Assembly: GCF_032716425.1 (NCBI RefSeq)
Contig: NZ_CP090419.1
Location: 2,544,001 to 2,608,000, forward strand
Direction: 5' to 3'
Source of the DNA: Pseudoalteromonas sp. N1230-9
GTDB lineage: Bacteria > Pseudomonadota > Gammaproteobacteria > Enterobacterales > Alteromonadaceae
DNA: 64,000 nt
Made by a program: the position numbers and the translations under genes. Within the stretch, counting starts at the first letter, position 1, and each line of letters starts with the position of its first letter. The notes beneath the pieces were generated by a model, which worked only from the letters and a program-made list of their open reading frames with translations, made no database searches and was not told where the DNA came from. This document shows, in pieces, positions 34,819-43,680 of the stretch.

Positions 34819-35280
34819 TTAGCTTTGCTCCTGACGTTGATTTTGTTTAATTAACTTAGCAAGTAATGCTTCGTCTTCATGAGTCCATGTTTGCTTCACC
34901 GAGGCTTTTCGTTGTCGAATAACAATAAAGCCAAAGCCAAGCACAACTATCAAAACAGGCAATACCCAAAGCACTAAAGTTGCAGGTGTAACTGGCGGAT
35001 CGTAATGAACAAAGTAACCATAACGATCAATCATATATTCAATGACTTCATCCTTGGTTTTGCCATCCTTCACAAGTGCTAATACTTTATCTCGTAAATC
35101 TTTAGCGACGACGGCATCAGAATCGGCAATATTCTGATTTTGGCATTTTGGGCAGCGTAGCTCTTTTGTTAACTCACTGAAGCGCACTGCTTGCTCGTCA
35201 TTGTCAAACTGATACTTATCTTGCTGTGCGAATGCGCTGAAAGTAATTAACAAGCTTGCTAAAAAAATAATTAATCTCAC
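34819..35280 (-). CDS. ccmH: Cytochrome c biogenesis protein CcmH
   Basis: 153 residues from the GTG at 35280, which overlaps the ccmG stop (GTGA) and is preceded by CAGGAG; the longer frame starting at 35322 runs back into ccmG and is rejected. It has a signal peptide (RLIIFLASLLITFSAFA), then the redox motif ELRCPKCQNQNIADSDA (Cys43, Cys46). A helical domain follows, with one transmembrane segment near 105-125 (VLWVLPVLIVVLGFGFIVI). CcmH keeps apocytochrome CxxCH thiols reduced, in concert with CcmG. Confidence 0.92.
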   Translation of the reverse strand: MRLIIFLASLLITFSAFAQQDKYQFDNDEQAVRFSELTKELRCPKCQNQNIADSDAVVAKDLRDKVLALVKDGKTKDEVIEYMIDRYGYFVHYDPPVTPATLVLWVLPVLIVVLGFGFIVIRQRKASVKQTWTHEDEALLAKLIKQNQRQEQS

Positions 35281-35849
35281 TGCTGTAACTCCTGCATCAA
35301 AGGTGCAAACTTCGAACGCCATACACGCGGGTTAATATCACCGGTATGATGTAGCAAAATAGTTCCTTGCTTATCTACAAGAAACGTTTCTGGTGCCCCC
35401 GATACACCTAAATCTAGCGCCAAGGTGCGTTTTAAATCTAAAATATTAAACTGATACGGGTCACCAGCGCGATTAAGCATGCTCGTTACATCTTCGCGCA
35501 ATGCGTTGATATCAAACTGCCCATCAAAGTCAGGGTCATATCCTTGTTCATAATACAAGCCAATAATTTTCACACCTTGCTCTCTGAGTTCTGTTAGGTA
35601 ACCTAACTCAGCTAAACAAGTTGGGCACCACGTGCCCCACACATTAAGCAGGTATACCTCGCCCTTCAAATCGGCATCAGTCCAGCGCTTAGATTCATCC
35701 ATCAAGTCAGGAAGGTTAAAAGCCGGCATCGTGTGACCTATACGCCCTGTTTGTAGTTCACGGGGGTTGGCAAACAACCCCTGATACAAGAACACACACA
35801 GTAAAACAAATACCAGTAAAGGGGCTAATGCTAATAGCTTACGGTTCAT
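35277..35849 (-). CDS. ccmG: Thiol:disulfide interchange protein CcmG (DsbE)
   Basis: This 190-residue membrane-anchored thioredoxin has an N-terminal helix (LLALAPLLVFVLLCVFLYQGLF), then HTMPAFNLPDL and the active site WGTWCPTCLAEL (Cys75, Cys78), with the cis-proline region GVSGAPETFLVD. It reduces CcmH or apocytochrome c using electrons from DsbD/CcdA. Its ATG overlaps the ccmF stop by four bases, and its stop overlaps the ccmH start. Confidence 0.93.
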   Translation of the reverse strand: MNRKLLALAPLLVFVLLCVFLYQGLFANPRELQTGRIGHTMPAFNLPDLMDESKRWTDADLKGEVYLLNVWGTWCPTCLAELGYLTELREQGVKIIGLYYEQGYDPDFDGQFDINALREDVTSMLNRAGDPYQFNILDLKRTLALDLGVSGAPETFLVDKQGTILLHHTGDINPRVWRSKFAPLMQELQQ

Positions 35850-37801
35850 GCCATAGCCTCCTCTTTCGTTGATTTTTGACGATAACGTTTATCACCTAGT
35901 ACAAGGAAACCTGCAATGGAGATTAAAATACCACCGAGCCACATCCAACGGACATACGGTTTATGGTAAATACGCAGCGACCATGCTCCTTGGCTAAGTT
36001 GCTCGCCAAGTGCTAAATATAAGTCACGGGTAAAACCTGCATCGACTGCTGCTTCCGTCATAAATTGCATACCTATGTCATAACGACGCTTCTCAGCATG
36101 TAACACAGTTACTTGCTTGTCATTTTTAAGCACCGTAACGACACCAGCGTGACCGCTATAGTTAGCACCGCGAATGCTTTTAACGCCATCAAAACGATAC
36201 TGATATTCATTAAGCGCCACTTTATCACCAGGCTTCATTGAGACATCACGTTCAACTGAATAAGCTGACGTTAATGTAACACCTGCAATAACAAACGCTA
36301 AACCAACATGCCCCAGTACCATAGCCCAATAACTTAAACCTAAACGCTTAAAGCCCTCAGCCAGTGTTTTATGAATAGTCACTTTAGCTGCTAAATCAAC
36401 TAAGGTTGTCACGAAAATCCAAACAGCAAGTGCCGTAGCGATAAAGGTCAGAGGCGCTATTACGTCGTAGCTCGAATACAACCACGCAGCAGTTGCGACA
36501 ATACTAACAATGGCTGATAAAGCTAATTTATTTTGTAGCATCGACCACTTATTTTGCTTCCAACGAAGCAAAGGACCAATGCCCATTAAGATAGCAAATG
36601 GCACAAGTAAGATAGCAAACATCTTGTTGAAGAACGGTTCACCAATCGAGATACTACCTAAACCAAGCTCTTTATGAATCATTGGTAATAACGTACCTAA
36701 TAAAACAATTAGTGTAGCGACCACTAAGAAAATATTATTTAACCAAAGTGCCACTTCACGGGAAGCAAACTTATAACGGCCTTCACTTTTAACCTGTGAA
36801 ACGCGTAATGCGTAAAGCGATAAACCACCACCGACAACAATAGCTAAGAAAGCTAAAATAAACATACCGCGGTTAGGATCTGACGCAAACGCATGCACAG
36901 AGACAATAATGCCTGAACGAACAATAAACGTACCGAGTAAGCTTAAAGAGAATGCAGCAATAGCCAGTAATACGGTCCATGACTTAAATACACCACGCTT
37001 TTCTGTAGTTGATAGTGAGTGCAACAACGCGGTTGCCACCAGCCATGGCATTAATGATGCGTTTTCAACGGGATCCCAGAACCACCAGCCACCCCAGCCA
37101 AGCTCAGAGTAAGCCCACCAGCTACCTATAGTAATACCTAATGTTAAAAAACCCCATGCCGTCATAGTCCAAGGACGAGACCACTTAGCCCAAGTATTAT
37201 CAAGTTTACCTGTTAGTAGCGCAGCGATGGCGAATGAAAACGACACAGACAGACCCACGTAGCCCATATAAAGCAATGGCGGGTGAATAATCATACCTGG
37301 GTCTTGCAATAATGGATTTAAATCACGACCTTCTACGGGGAAGTAAGGTAATAAGCGCTCAAATGGGCTCGACATCAGTAAGGTATAAAGCATAAAGCCA
37401 ACACCCAAAAAGCCTAGCACACCCAGTACACGAGCACGCAAAACCCATGGTAGTGACTTAGAACGCATGGCAACAACCGCTGTCCAACCCGCTTGCATTA
37501 CAAGCCAAAGTAAAATAGCGCCTTCATGACCACCCCAGGTTGAGGTGATTTTATAGTACCAAGGTAAAGTACTACTTGAGTGATAAGCGACATACGAAAC
37601 GGTAAAATCATCGGTTAAACTGGCATAAATAAGCGCTGCAAAAGACAAAAGTACAAACACAAATTGACCAATTGCTAGCGAAGGAGCAGCACGCATCAAG
37701 CGTAAATTACCAGTGTGCGCTCCCCAAATAGGAAAAATACATAATAAAACACTAAGCACCATGGCCAGTGTTAAAGAAAAATAACCGAGTTCTGGGATCA
37801 T
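35846..37801 (-). CDS. ccmF: Haem lyase subunit CcmF
   Basis: This 651-residue polytopic membrane protein has the haem-handling WWD domain ELGWGGWWFWDPVENASLMPW (about 230-252), with conserved flanking histidines in TWGGHEGAILLW and MIIHPPLLYMGY. CcmF with CcmH/CcmI ligates haem from holo-CcmE to apocytochrome c. It is followed four bases in overlap by ccmG and sits between ccmE and ccmG in the standard order. Length and motif set are as expected for gammaproteobacteria. Confidence 0.95.
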   Translation of the reverse strand: MIPELGYFSLTLAMVLSVLLCIFPIWGAHTGNLRLMRAAPSLAIGQFVFVLLSFAALIYASLTDDFTVSYVAYHSSSTLPWYYKITSTWGGHEGAILLWLVMQAGWTAVVAMRSKSLPWVLRARVLGVLGFLGVGFMLYTLLMSSPFERLLPYFPVEGRDLNPLLQDPGMIIHPPLLYMGYVGLSVSFSFAIAALLTGKLDNTWAKWSRPWTMTAWGFLTLGITIGSWWAYSELGWGGWWFWDPVENASLMPWLVATALLHSLSTTEKRGVFKSWTVLLAIAAFSLSLLGTFIVRSGIIVSVHAFASDPNRGMFILAFLAIVVGGGLSLYALRVSQVKSEGRYKFASREVALWLNNIFLVVATLIVLLGTLLPMIHKELGLGSISIGEPFFNKMFAILLVPFAILMGIGPLLRWKQNKWSMLQNKLALSAIVSIVATAAWLYSSYDVIAPLTFIATALAVWIFVTTLVDLAAKVTIHKTLAEGFKRLGLSYWAMVLGHVGLAFVIAGVTLTSAYSVERDVSMKPGDKVALNEYQYRFDGVKSIRGANYSGHAGVVTVLKNDKQVTVLHAEKRRYDIGMQFMTEAAVDAGFTRDLYLALGEQLSQGAWSLRIYHKPYVRWMWLGGILISIAGFLVLGDKRYRQKSTKEEAMA

Positions 37802-37802
37802 A

Positions 37803-38282
37803 TTAATTGCCGTTATCTAAGTTATAGGTCGGTTTTTCATGCTTAATACCTTTCACTGCTTCTGCAACTTCCGCTGGCATGTACTCTTCATCATGTTTGG
37901 CAAGTACCTCAAAGGCATCAATTTCATTCGCTTTAACAAGTACGCCCTGCGCAACAATCCCTTGCCCTTCGCGGAATAAATCCGGCAAGATACCTTGGTA
38001 ATTTATAGTCACCATTGGGCCAGTATCAATTAGCTTAAAACTCACCTTTAAACTTGATTCATCGCGTACTACAGAACCTGGCACAACCATGCCACCAATA
38101 CGTAGTTTTTGTCCAACGTGTGGCTTCTCTTTATTCGGACCTTTACCGTCGACTAATTCACTAGGGGTATAAAATAAATTGATGTTTTCTTGCAGCGCAT
38201 AGAGCACTAAACCTATGGTTGCACCCACGCCAAAAATGATGGCTACAACAGCTAATAAACGTTTTTTACGTCTTGGATTCAT
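37803..38282 (-). CDS. ccmE: Haem chaperone CcmE
   Basis: This 159-residue protein has a basic N-terminus and one membrane anchor ([22 protein letters not shown]), then an OB-fold. The covalent haem-binding residue is His130 in VLAKHDEEY, with Tyr134 as axial ligand. The start overlaps the ccmD stop by four bases. CcmE receives haem from CcmC and delivers it to CcmF. Confidence 0.94.
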   Translation of the reverse strand: MNPRRKKRLLAVVAIIFGVGATIGLVLYALQENINLFYTPSELVDGKGPNKEKPHVGQKLRIGGMVVPGSVVRDESSLKVSFKLIDTGPMVTINYQGILPDLFREGQGIVAQGVLVKANEIDAFEVLAKHDEEYMPAEVAEAVKGIKHEKPTYNLDNGN

Positions 38283-38482
38283 TGACCTGCCCCTTGTTTC
38301 GCTTTTTTAATGCGCTCTTCACGTTGCACTTGTTGCTTAACTGAAGAGAAAATACGTTTCGTATCGTTTAACGAACTAAATAAAATACCAAGTAAAATTA
38401 ATGCACAGGTGCCAAAAGACAACCATACATAAAAGCCATAGCCTCCCATGGCAATAAAATCTGCAAAAGAATCAAACTGCAT
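38279..38482 (-). CDS. ccmD: CcmD small membrane subunit
   Basis: This 67-residue protein has one transmembrane helix ([23 protein letters not shown]) followed by a basic tail ([14 protein letters not shown]), the usual CcmD pattern with the [15 protein letters not shown] start. It aids release of holo-CcmE from CcmABC. It overlaps ccmE and lies two bases after ccmC. Confidence 0.9.
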   Translation of the reverse strand: MQFDSFADFIAMGGYGFYVWLSFGTCALILLGILFSSLNDTKRIFSSVKQQVQREERIKKAKQGAGQ

Positions 38483-38484
38483 GA

Positions 38485-39222
38485 TTAACCTCGCTCAAGC
38501 AACTGACGCACCCATGGGCGGTGCTTTTCACGTTGTAAAATTTCGTTTTTAAGACGAATTAATGTCACTGTACCTACAAAGCCAGCAAAGGCAACTATGT
38601 TCACCATAAGCGGCCAGAACATACTAGGATCGATGGCTTTAGTATCAAACTTAGTGATTGTTGCGCCTTGGTGAAGTGTATTCCACCACTCTACAGAAAA
38701 ATGAATAATTGGCAGATTAATCACGCCAACAATAGCTAAAATACACGCGGCACGCCCTGCCGATTTTTTATCTTCGAAGGCATGATAAAGCGATAATACC
38801 CCCAAATATAAAAATAATAGAATAAGCTCTGATGTTAAACGTGCATCCCACACCCACCAAGCACCCCACATAGGTTTTCCCCATGCAGCACCGGTGATCA
38901 ATGCAATTGCTGTCACACACGCCCCAACAGGTGCAATTGCAATCACTGCAAGTTCTGCATTACGTAGCTGCCATACTAGTGCGATCACAGCTGCGATCGC
39001 CATAGAAGAATACGCACCCATAGACAAAATAGCTGAAGGCACATGGATAAAAATAATTCGATAGCTGTCTTTTTGTTGATAATCTGCTGGCGCATAAGCA
39101 AGCCCCCAGACCCATCCAACAATCATACAAACCACCGTAACGACGGCGAAATAAGGCAGTAAGGTGTTACACAATTGGTAAGCACGATCTGCTTTTGCGT
39201 AGGGATGTAACCACTTCCACAT
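38485..39222 (-). CDS. ccmC: Haem-handling protein CcmC
   Basis: This 245-residue protein has six transmembrane helices. The WWD motif is GKPMWGAWWVWDARLTSELILLFLY (about 125-148), with flanking histidines in IFIHVPSAILSMGAY and IHFSVEWWNTLHQG. CcmC attaches haem to CcmE in the CcmABCD complex. It lies one base after ccmB, within the operon. Confidence 0.95.
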   Translation of the reverse strand: MWKWLHPYAKADRAYQLCNTLLPYFAVVTVVCMIVGWVWGLAYAPADYQQKDSYRIIFIHVPSAILSMGAYSSMAIAAVIALVWQLRNAELAVIAIAPVGACVTAIALITGAAWGKPMWGAWWVWDARLTSELILLFLYLGVLSLYHAFEDKKSAGRAACILAIVGVINLPIIHFSVEWWNTLHQGATITKFDTKAIDPSMFWPLMVNIVAFAGFVGTVTLIRLKNEILQREKHRPWVRQLLERG

Positions 39223-39223
39223 A

Positions 39224-39910
39224 TTAACTTACACTCACTTTCAATGCTGACGATATGGCAATTGGTGCCGCTATAATCGCTACGATTAGCATGGCACCAA
39301 GGATTGCAAGCTGTCCGCTATAGGCGAGCTCCATAGAGCTGGTATCAATAGCAGAGGTTGCAAAAATTAGTACGGGGATATACAAAGGCAAAACAAGCAA
39401 ACTCATCAAAATGCCGCCTTTTTGTAACCCCACAGTCAGTCCAGCGCCAATTGCACCTATAAAGCTAAGCAAAGGTGTACCCAATAAAAGAGTAAGCACC
39501 GTTGCCAAAAGCGCTGAACTTTCTAAATTCAATAATAAAGCAAATACAGGTGTCATCAGCACCAACGGTAATCCAGTGATCACCCAGTGTGCGGCCACTT
39601 TAGCAAGCACCGTTAATGGTAACGGATATGACGACGCAATCAGCTGTTCTAATGTGCCGTCGTGATAATCATCACGAAATAATTTATCTAAGCCCAACAT
39701 AGTTGAAAGCAAGGCAGCAACCCAAATAATGCCAGGTGCCATGCGTGCTAGTAGACCCGGTTCAGGGCCGATAGCTAACGGGAAAAGTGTAATAACGATA
39801 AGAAAAAATAAAATAGGATTAACGATTTCAGCTCGCTGACGAAACGCTAATTTAAGATCTTTAAAAAAAACCGCAGAGAATAATTGCCAATAAGAATGCT
39901 GCTTTACCAT
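39224..39910 (-). CDS. ccmB: CcmB membrane subunit of the haem-release ABC complex
   Basis: This 228-residue protein has six hydrophobic segments and starts with FSAVFFKDLKLAFRQRAEIVNPILFFLIVITLFPLAIGPEP, then WVAALLSTMLGLDKLFRDDYHDGTLEQLIAS. The motif set is typical of CcmB. Its ATG overlaps the ccmA stop (ATGA). It pairs with the CcmA ATPase to release holo-CcmE from CcmC. Confidence 0.94.
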   Translation of the reverse strand: MVKQHSYWQLFSAVFFKDLKLAFRQRAEIVNPILFFLIVITLFPLAIGPEPGLLARMAPGIIWVAALLSTMLGLDKLFRDDYHDGTLEQLIASSYPLPLTVLAKVAAHWVITGLPLVLMTPVFALLLNLESSALLATVLTLLLGTPLLSFIGAIGAGLTVGLQKGGILMSLLVLPLYIPVLIFATSAIDTSSMELAYSGQLAILGAMLIVAIIAAPIAISSALKVSVS

Positions 39911-40530
39911 CAGTGGCGATACTCCAAAGTCACTGTTTTTAGATCACTAAAATGGGTGGTTAAGTCTTGGTGGGTGGTCAGTAAAATCGCCCCACCTGCA
40001 TTTAGGTGCTCAACAAAGCGCTCTTGTAAAAATATAACACCGCTTTTATCAAGGGCTGTAAATGGTTCATCAAGAATCCAAAGTTTAGCGTTATTCAACC
40101 AAAGCCTTACCAAAGCAACCCGACGTTGTTGCCCTGCTGAGAGCATACGTACTGGAACATCTTCTAGGCCAACCAAACCAATTTTAGCTAAAATAGGGTA
40201 TAAATCTTGGTGCGTATCGTAGCCATTTATTTTTAGCCAAAAAGCGACATTCTCAAGTGCAGTAAGCTGCGTATTTACACCGGTTTTGTGGCCAATAAAT
40301 AACAGCTCTTGTGCATATTCGTCATAGTACTTGGCAATCGTTCGCTCTTGGAACAAAACATCACCTTCATCCGCCGTAGCGAAACCTGCGATAATACGCA
40401 ATAATGATGTTTTACCAGCCCCGTTTGGACCAGCTAACTGCATAATTTGTCCCGATTTCAAGCTGAAATTAAGATCCGCAAACAAACAACGATCTTGTTT
40501 GATGCAGGTGACGGACTTAATGTGTAACAA
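39910..40530 (-). CDS. ccmA: CcmA ATP-binding subunit
   Basis: This 206-residue ABC ATPase has Walker A AGPNGAGKTSLLR (about 33-45), signature LSAGQQRRVALVRL and Walker B LWILDEPFTALD, followed by the switch His in LLTTHQD. The frame has no ATG near its start; the best start is TTG at 40530, with an in-frame TAG fifteen bases upstream. The weak TTG and poor Shine-Dalgarno sequence suggest low translation of the first operon gene. It heads the ccmABCDEFGHI-mlaA transcript. Confidence 0.92.
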   Translation of the reverse strand: MLHIKSVTCIKQDRCLFADLNFSLKSGQIMQLAGPNGAGKTSLLRIIAGFATADEGDVLFQERTIAKYYDEYAQELLFIGHKTGVNTQLTALENVAFWLKINGYDTHQDLYPILAKIGLVGLEDVPVRMLSAGQQRRVALVRLWLNNAKLWILDEPFTALDKSGVIFLQERFVEHLNAGGAILLTTHQDLTTHFSDLKTVTLEYRH

Positions 40531-40632
40531 GATGACGATTCTCTATACCCAAAATTAGGCGATAGTCTACCATAATGATAGGGTAATACGAATATTGCTT
40601 TAAAACGATTAACTTATATTTGATCTAAAATA

Positions 40633-42933
40633 ATGAATAAACAGAGCCCGTTAACGCTAACTACACAACTAAACCTTGAGAGCACAGGAGTCAGTCGCGT
40701 TGCGCAAAATTCATCAAACGAAGCGATACAAGCACTTAGTGAACAAACTCTAAGTGCCCGTAATATTGTTATTAGCAAACACTCAGTGCAAATGGATGTA
40801 TTACTCGATGATTCGTGGCAAACATTACGTTTATCTACCCAGCAAACGAATAACCAATTAGCTAAGTATGCTTCAGCTAACGTTTCGTTGAATCATGATG
40901 GTAAGCAGCTTAGCATCACACCGACACCGGTTAGTATGACATTAAGTAAAGCTCCTCAGTTGCAAGCTCTTTTAAACCTTTTAGCGCAAGGCGACAGTCA
41001 AACAACAGCAATACTTCCTGCAACAATTCCGAACAATAAACCGGCTTTAAGCATACCGACTTTAAAAGCCGAGTTTATGTTAAACAACACACTCAGCACA
41101 CTTTTGAAATCAGCAGCACCTCTACAAGCAGTTATGTTACCTGCAACGACTAAACACGCTGAGTTTACATTAAATATTTTGAACCGTTATGGTGACTCTT
41201 TACATCAACAAGCTGTTAGCCAGCAAAAAGTGGCAGAAATCTTAGCTAAATTAGCACCTGAACTCGCACTCAATTTATCTGCGAAGCAGCTACAGGTTAC
41301 CATTGCAAACAAAGCAATGGCATCGATGATACTGCAATTTAAAGATCTTCCCACAAATGAAAGTAAACAGTTACTAACCCAGCTACAGCTAAATTCTAAA
41401 GACATTAAACTAACCCCACAGGTAATCCGCAATGGATTAAAGCTGGTAAGTAAACCTATCAATGAGCAGTTTATTTTAAAAAATTCTTTAACCGACACAT
41501 TTCATCAATTACTTAAAGAGCAACCAAATAAAAGTACCTTTATACCATCGGCACAGCCTTTGAGTTCCACTGATTCACCTATACGCTCTTGGTTAAAAGA
41601 CAGTTTTGCTGATTTAAAAACACGTATAAGCGATGCGGTACGGTATTTTGAAAAGCTGCCAGCAACTCAAAAACATACAGCAAATTTAAACTCGCCTTTA
41701 TTGAAAAACGCTTCATCTTTGGCAGATCTTGGCTTTAATACAAAAAAAATAGATATTATTAAGTTGGCTGAACTACACGCTCCGTGGGCAAATACATCTT
41801 CAAAAGTACCAATGACCACAGCCCAAGTAATGCTACCCACACACTATAATAATTCGCCGCCGATGATTCAGCTTTTTCAACAGGTAAAAGCAGGTTTAGC
41901 TGCACTCACTACAAATACCGAACTATTACAACACAGCAAAACTGCAACGAATAACAACAATGCTAATGCAGCGTTTTTAGCATCTAAAGAACCAAATTTA
42001 GCGCGGCCCTTACAATTAATGCAGCCACTTGAGGCTAAGCTCGTCGCAACATTAATACCTCAAAGTGAGAGTAAGCAACTTATTAGTACCACTGTGCCTG
42101 TTCAATTAAGTCAAAAACTTGATCAGCTTAGCCAAAGTAATAACACCCCATCAATAGACTTAAACCGATTGGTGAATCAAGCATTCAACAGAATGATCTC
42201 TGTTCAAAATACACTTCCAGTAACTATCGAGCGTGAACTGTTGAGTATTTTAAGGCCTGCATCATTATCGCCACAGAATCTACAGGCTAGCTTTAATCAA
42301 GGACTAGAGCAGCTCGCAGTTACAACCCTCGCCGCGCCTATAATTAGTCAGTCCCCCACTGCGATAGGTTTTAACAACCAACATGGGCTTGATGCTCTAT
42401 TGCAAGTATTAGTACCAAACTTTAAAGCCCTCGACAGTAACAAAATGCTTGAGCAGTTACAGCAAACTAATCTCCAAACTCTTGCTAATGAAATTGGCCA
42501 ATTGAAATCGAACTTATCACAGGTACAAACAACCCCGATAAACCAGCAGCAAGACTCTAACCCTTTAGCGCAATTCTTTTTACCAATGAAATTACCGCCA
42601 GAAATTGGGCAAACTGAAATTAGCCTAGGTCATTATAAAAAACCGAGCAAAAATAAATTAGAAAGTAAGGATGTATGGTTCGTGAGGCTTAACTTTGACT
42701 ATGCTGAGCTTGGTCAGCTACAAGTAACTGCTGAAATAATGGATAAAGCCGTTGAATGTCAATTATTGGCATCATCACAAGATGTAACTGCATTAGCTCA
42801 CCCACATTTAGAAACGTTACGCCACAAACTCGCCAGTCACGGTTTAAATATCGCTGAACTAAACTTAAAACAAGGTGTGCCAACACACCATGCATTTTAC
42901 CAGTCTCATGCAATCATTAATGTAAAGGTTTAA
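40633..42933 (+). CDS. FliK-like protein with flagellar hook-length control C-domain
   Basis: This 766-residue protein is Gln/Asn/Ser/Thr-rich for most of its length, with no clear domain before about residue 660. The last 85 residues (VWFVRLNFDYAELGQLQVTAEIMDKAVECQLLASS...LRHKLASHGLNIAELNLKQG) look like a Flg_hook (FliK C-terminal) domain: a strand, an E..G.....L motif and the L...L...G long helix. It is followed by a stand-alone FlhB C-terminal domain gene one base away. The operon's own fliK (at the right edge) is separate, so this is a second FliK-like protein. Diverges from ccmA; no clear promoter found. Confidence 0.75.
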   Translation: MNKQSPLTLTTQLNLESTGVSRVAQNSSNEAIQALSEQTLSARNIVISKHSVQMDVLLDDSWQTLRLSTQQTNNQLAKYASANVSLNHDGKQLSITPTPVSMTLSKAPQLQALLNLLAQGDSQTTAILPATIPNNKPALSIPTLKAEFMLNNTLSTLLKSAAPLQAVMLPATTKHAEFTLNILNRYGDSLHQQAVSQQKVAEILAKLAPELALNLSAKQLQVTIANKAMASMILQFKDLPTNESKQLLTQLQLNSKDIKLTPQVIRNGLKLVSKPINEQFILKNSLTDTFHQLLKEQPNKSTFIPSAQPLSSTDSPIRSWLKDSFADLKTRISDAVRYFEKLPATQKHTANLNSPLLKNASSLADLGFNTKKIDIIKLAELHAPWANTSSKVPMTTAQVMLPTHYNNSPPMIQLFQQVKAGLAALTTNTELLQHSKTATNNNNANAAFLASKEPNLARPLQLMQPLEAKLVATLIPQSESKQLISTTVPVQLSQKLDQLSQSNNTPSIDLNRLVNQAFNRMISVQNTLPVTIERELLSILRPASLSPQNLQASFNQGLEQLAVTTLAAPIISQSPTAIGFNNQHGLDALLQVLVPNFKALDSNKMLEQLQQTNLQTLANEIGQLKSNLSQVQTTPINQQQDSNPLAQFFLPMKLPPEIGQTEISLGHYKKPSKNKLESKDVWFVRLNFDYAELGQLQVTAEIMDKAVECQLLASSQDVTALAHPHLETLRHKLASHGLNIAELNLKQGVPTHHAFYQSHAIINVKV

Positions 42934-42934
42934 T

Positions 42935-43243
42935 ATGAAAGATGACCTCAAACATAAATCCGCCATAGGCCTCCTGTATGAGGTAGGCAATTCACCAAAA
43001 GTAACAGCGAAAGGGTTTGGCGAGCTTGCTGATGAAATAGTAAAACTGGCTGAAGAAAAAGGTATTTTAATTCATCAAGATGCTGATTTAGCAAAAACAC
43101 TTGCACATCTTGAGTTAGGTGAAGAAATACCTAAGGAACTATACTACGTAATCGCCGAGCTTATTGCTTTTTCATATGTATTAAGAGGAAAATTTCCCCC
43201 TGGTTGGCAGGACTTTCAAGGAAAGCTGAACATTCAGGCTTAA
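42935..43243 (+). CDS. FlhX: stand-alone FlhB C-terminal domain homologue
   Basis: This 102-residue protein aligns by eye with the C-terminal cytoplasmic half of FlhB after its NPTH cleavage site: HKSAIGLLYEVGNSPKVTAKGFGELADEIVKLAEEKGILIHQDADLAKTLAHLELGEEIPKELYYVIAELIAFSYVLRG. It has no membrane region and no NPTH. Such FlhB-CC paralogues (FlhX/FhlB) occur in many polarly flagellated bacteria; in Campylobacter one can replace the FlhB fragment. It directly follows a FliK-like gene, its expected interaction partner. Confidence 0.85.
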   Translation: MKDDLKHKSAIGLLYEVGNSPKVTAKGFGELADEIVKLAEEKGILIHQDADLAKTLAHLELGEEIPKELYYVIAELIAFSYVLRGKFPPGWQDFQGKLNIQA

Positions 43244-43251
43244 ATAAATAG

Positions 43252-43277
43252 AAAAGGCGCTAATTAAGCGCCCTTTT
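43252..43277. terminator. Bidirectional terminator at the end of the chemotaxis operon
   Basis: AAAAGGCGC / GCGCCCTTTT (one bulged C) with a TAATTAA loop that contains the DUF2802 stop, between convergent flhX and DUF2802 genes; T-runs on both strands. Confidence 0.75.
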
Positions 43278-43665
43278 GTTTATGTAATGACATGAGTAAC
43301 TCAGCCTCAGCTCTGGGTAATTCACACTCGCGAATAATCTCCTCCAAGTCGGCACCAAGTTCTACCATTTTTACCGCACGCGAGTAAATTTTCGCATTGG
43401 GGTCATCATATTTTTGCGCATCTTGAAGTTGTTCAAGTTCTTGATTTTTATCTTCAACAGCAACCAATCTTTTGCCAATACTTAGCATGCCAGCTCGCAT
43501 TTCAGCCACTTCGCTGCGTAAAATACTCAACTGTTGCTGAGCATCTTGCACTTGTTGTTGCTTTGCTTTTAACGCCGTAGCGTGCTTGTTGTTATTAACA
43601 AAAATAAGCCCCAAACATACCAAAAATAGTAAGATTGAGGCTCCAAACAAAGAGTATAACAGCAT
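43264..43665 (-). CDS. DUF2802 membrane-anchored protein
   Basis: This 133-residue protein has an N-terminal transmembrane helix (LFGASILLFLVCLGLIFV), a long coiled coil (about 30-90, ALKAKQQQVQDAQQQLSILRSEVAEM) and the DUF2802 C-terminal segment YSRAVKMVELGADLEEIIRECELPRAEAELLMSLHKQK. The C-terminal part looks like a helix-turn-helix. It is the last gene of the fla/che locus after cheW, a conserved position in Pseudomonas and Shewanella. The function is unknown. Confidence 0.85.
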   Translation of the reverse strand: MLLYSLFGASILLFLVCLGLIFVNNNKHATALKAKQQQVQDAQQQLSILRSEVAEMRAGMLSIGKRLVAVEDKNQELEQLQDAQKYDDPNAKIYSRAVKMVELGADLEEIIRECELPRAEAELLMSLHKQKGA

Positions 43666-43680
43666 ATAAATTCTGAGCGT

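Noticed and set aside
40560..40632. Possible sigma-54 site upstream of the FliK-like gene (GGTAATACGAATATTGC)
   Set aside because: The GG and GC are 13 bases apart in place of the required 10, so it does not fit RpoN.
42935..43243. FlhX as a broken copy of flhB
   Set aside because: It is an intact frame with a normal start, conserved core residues and a clean N-terminus, matching known stand-alone FlhB C-domain proteins.
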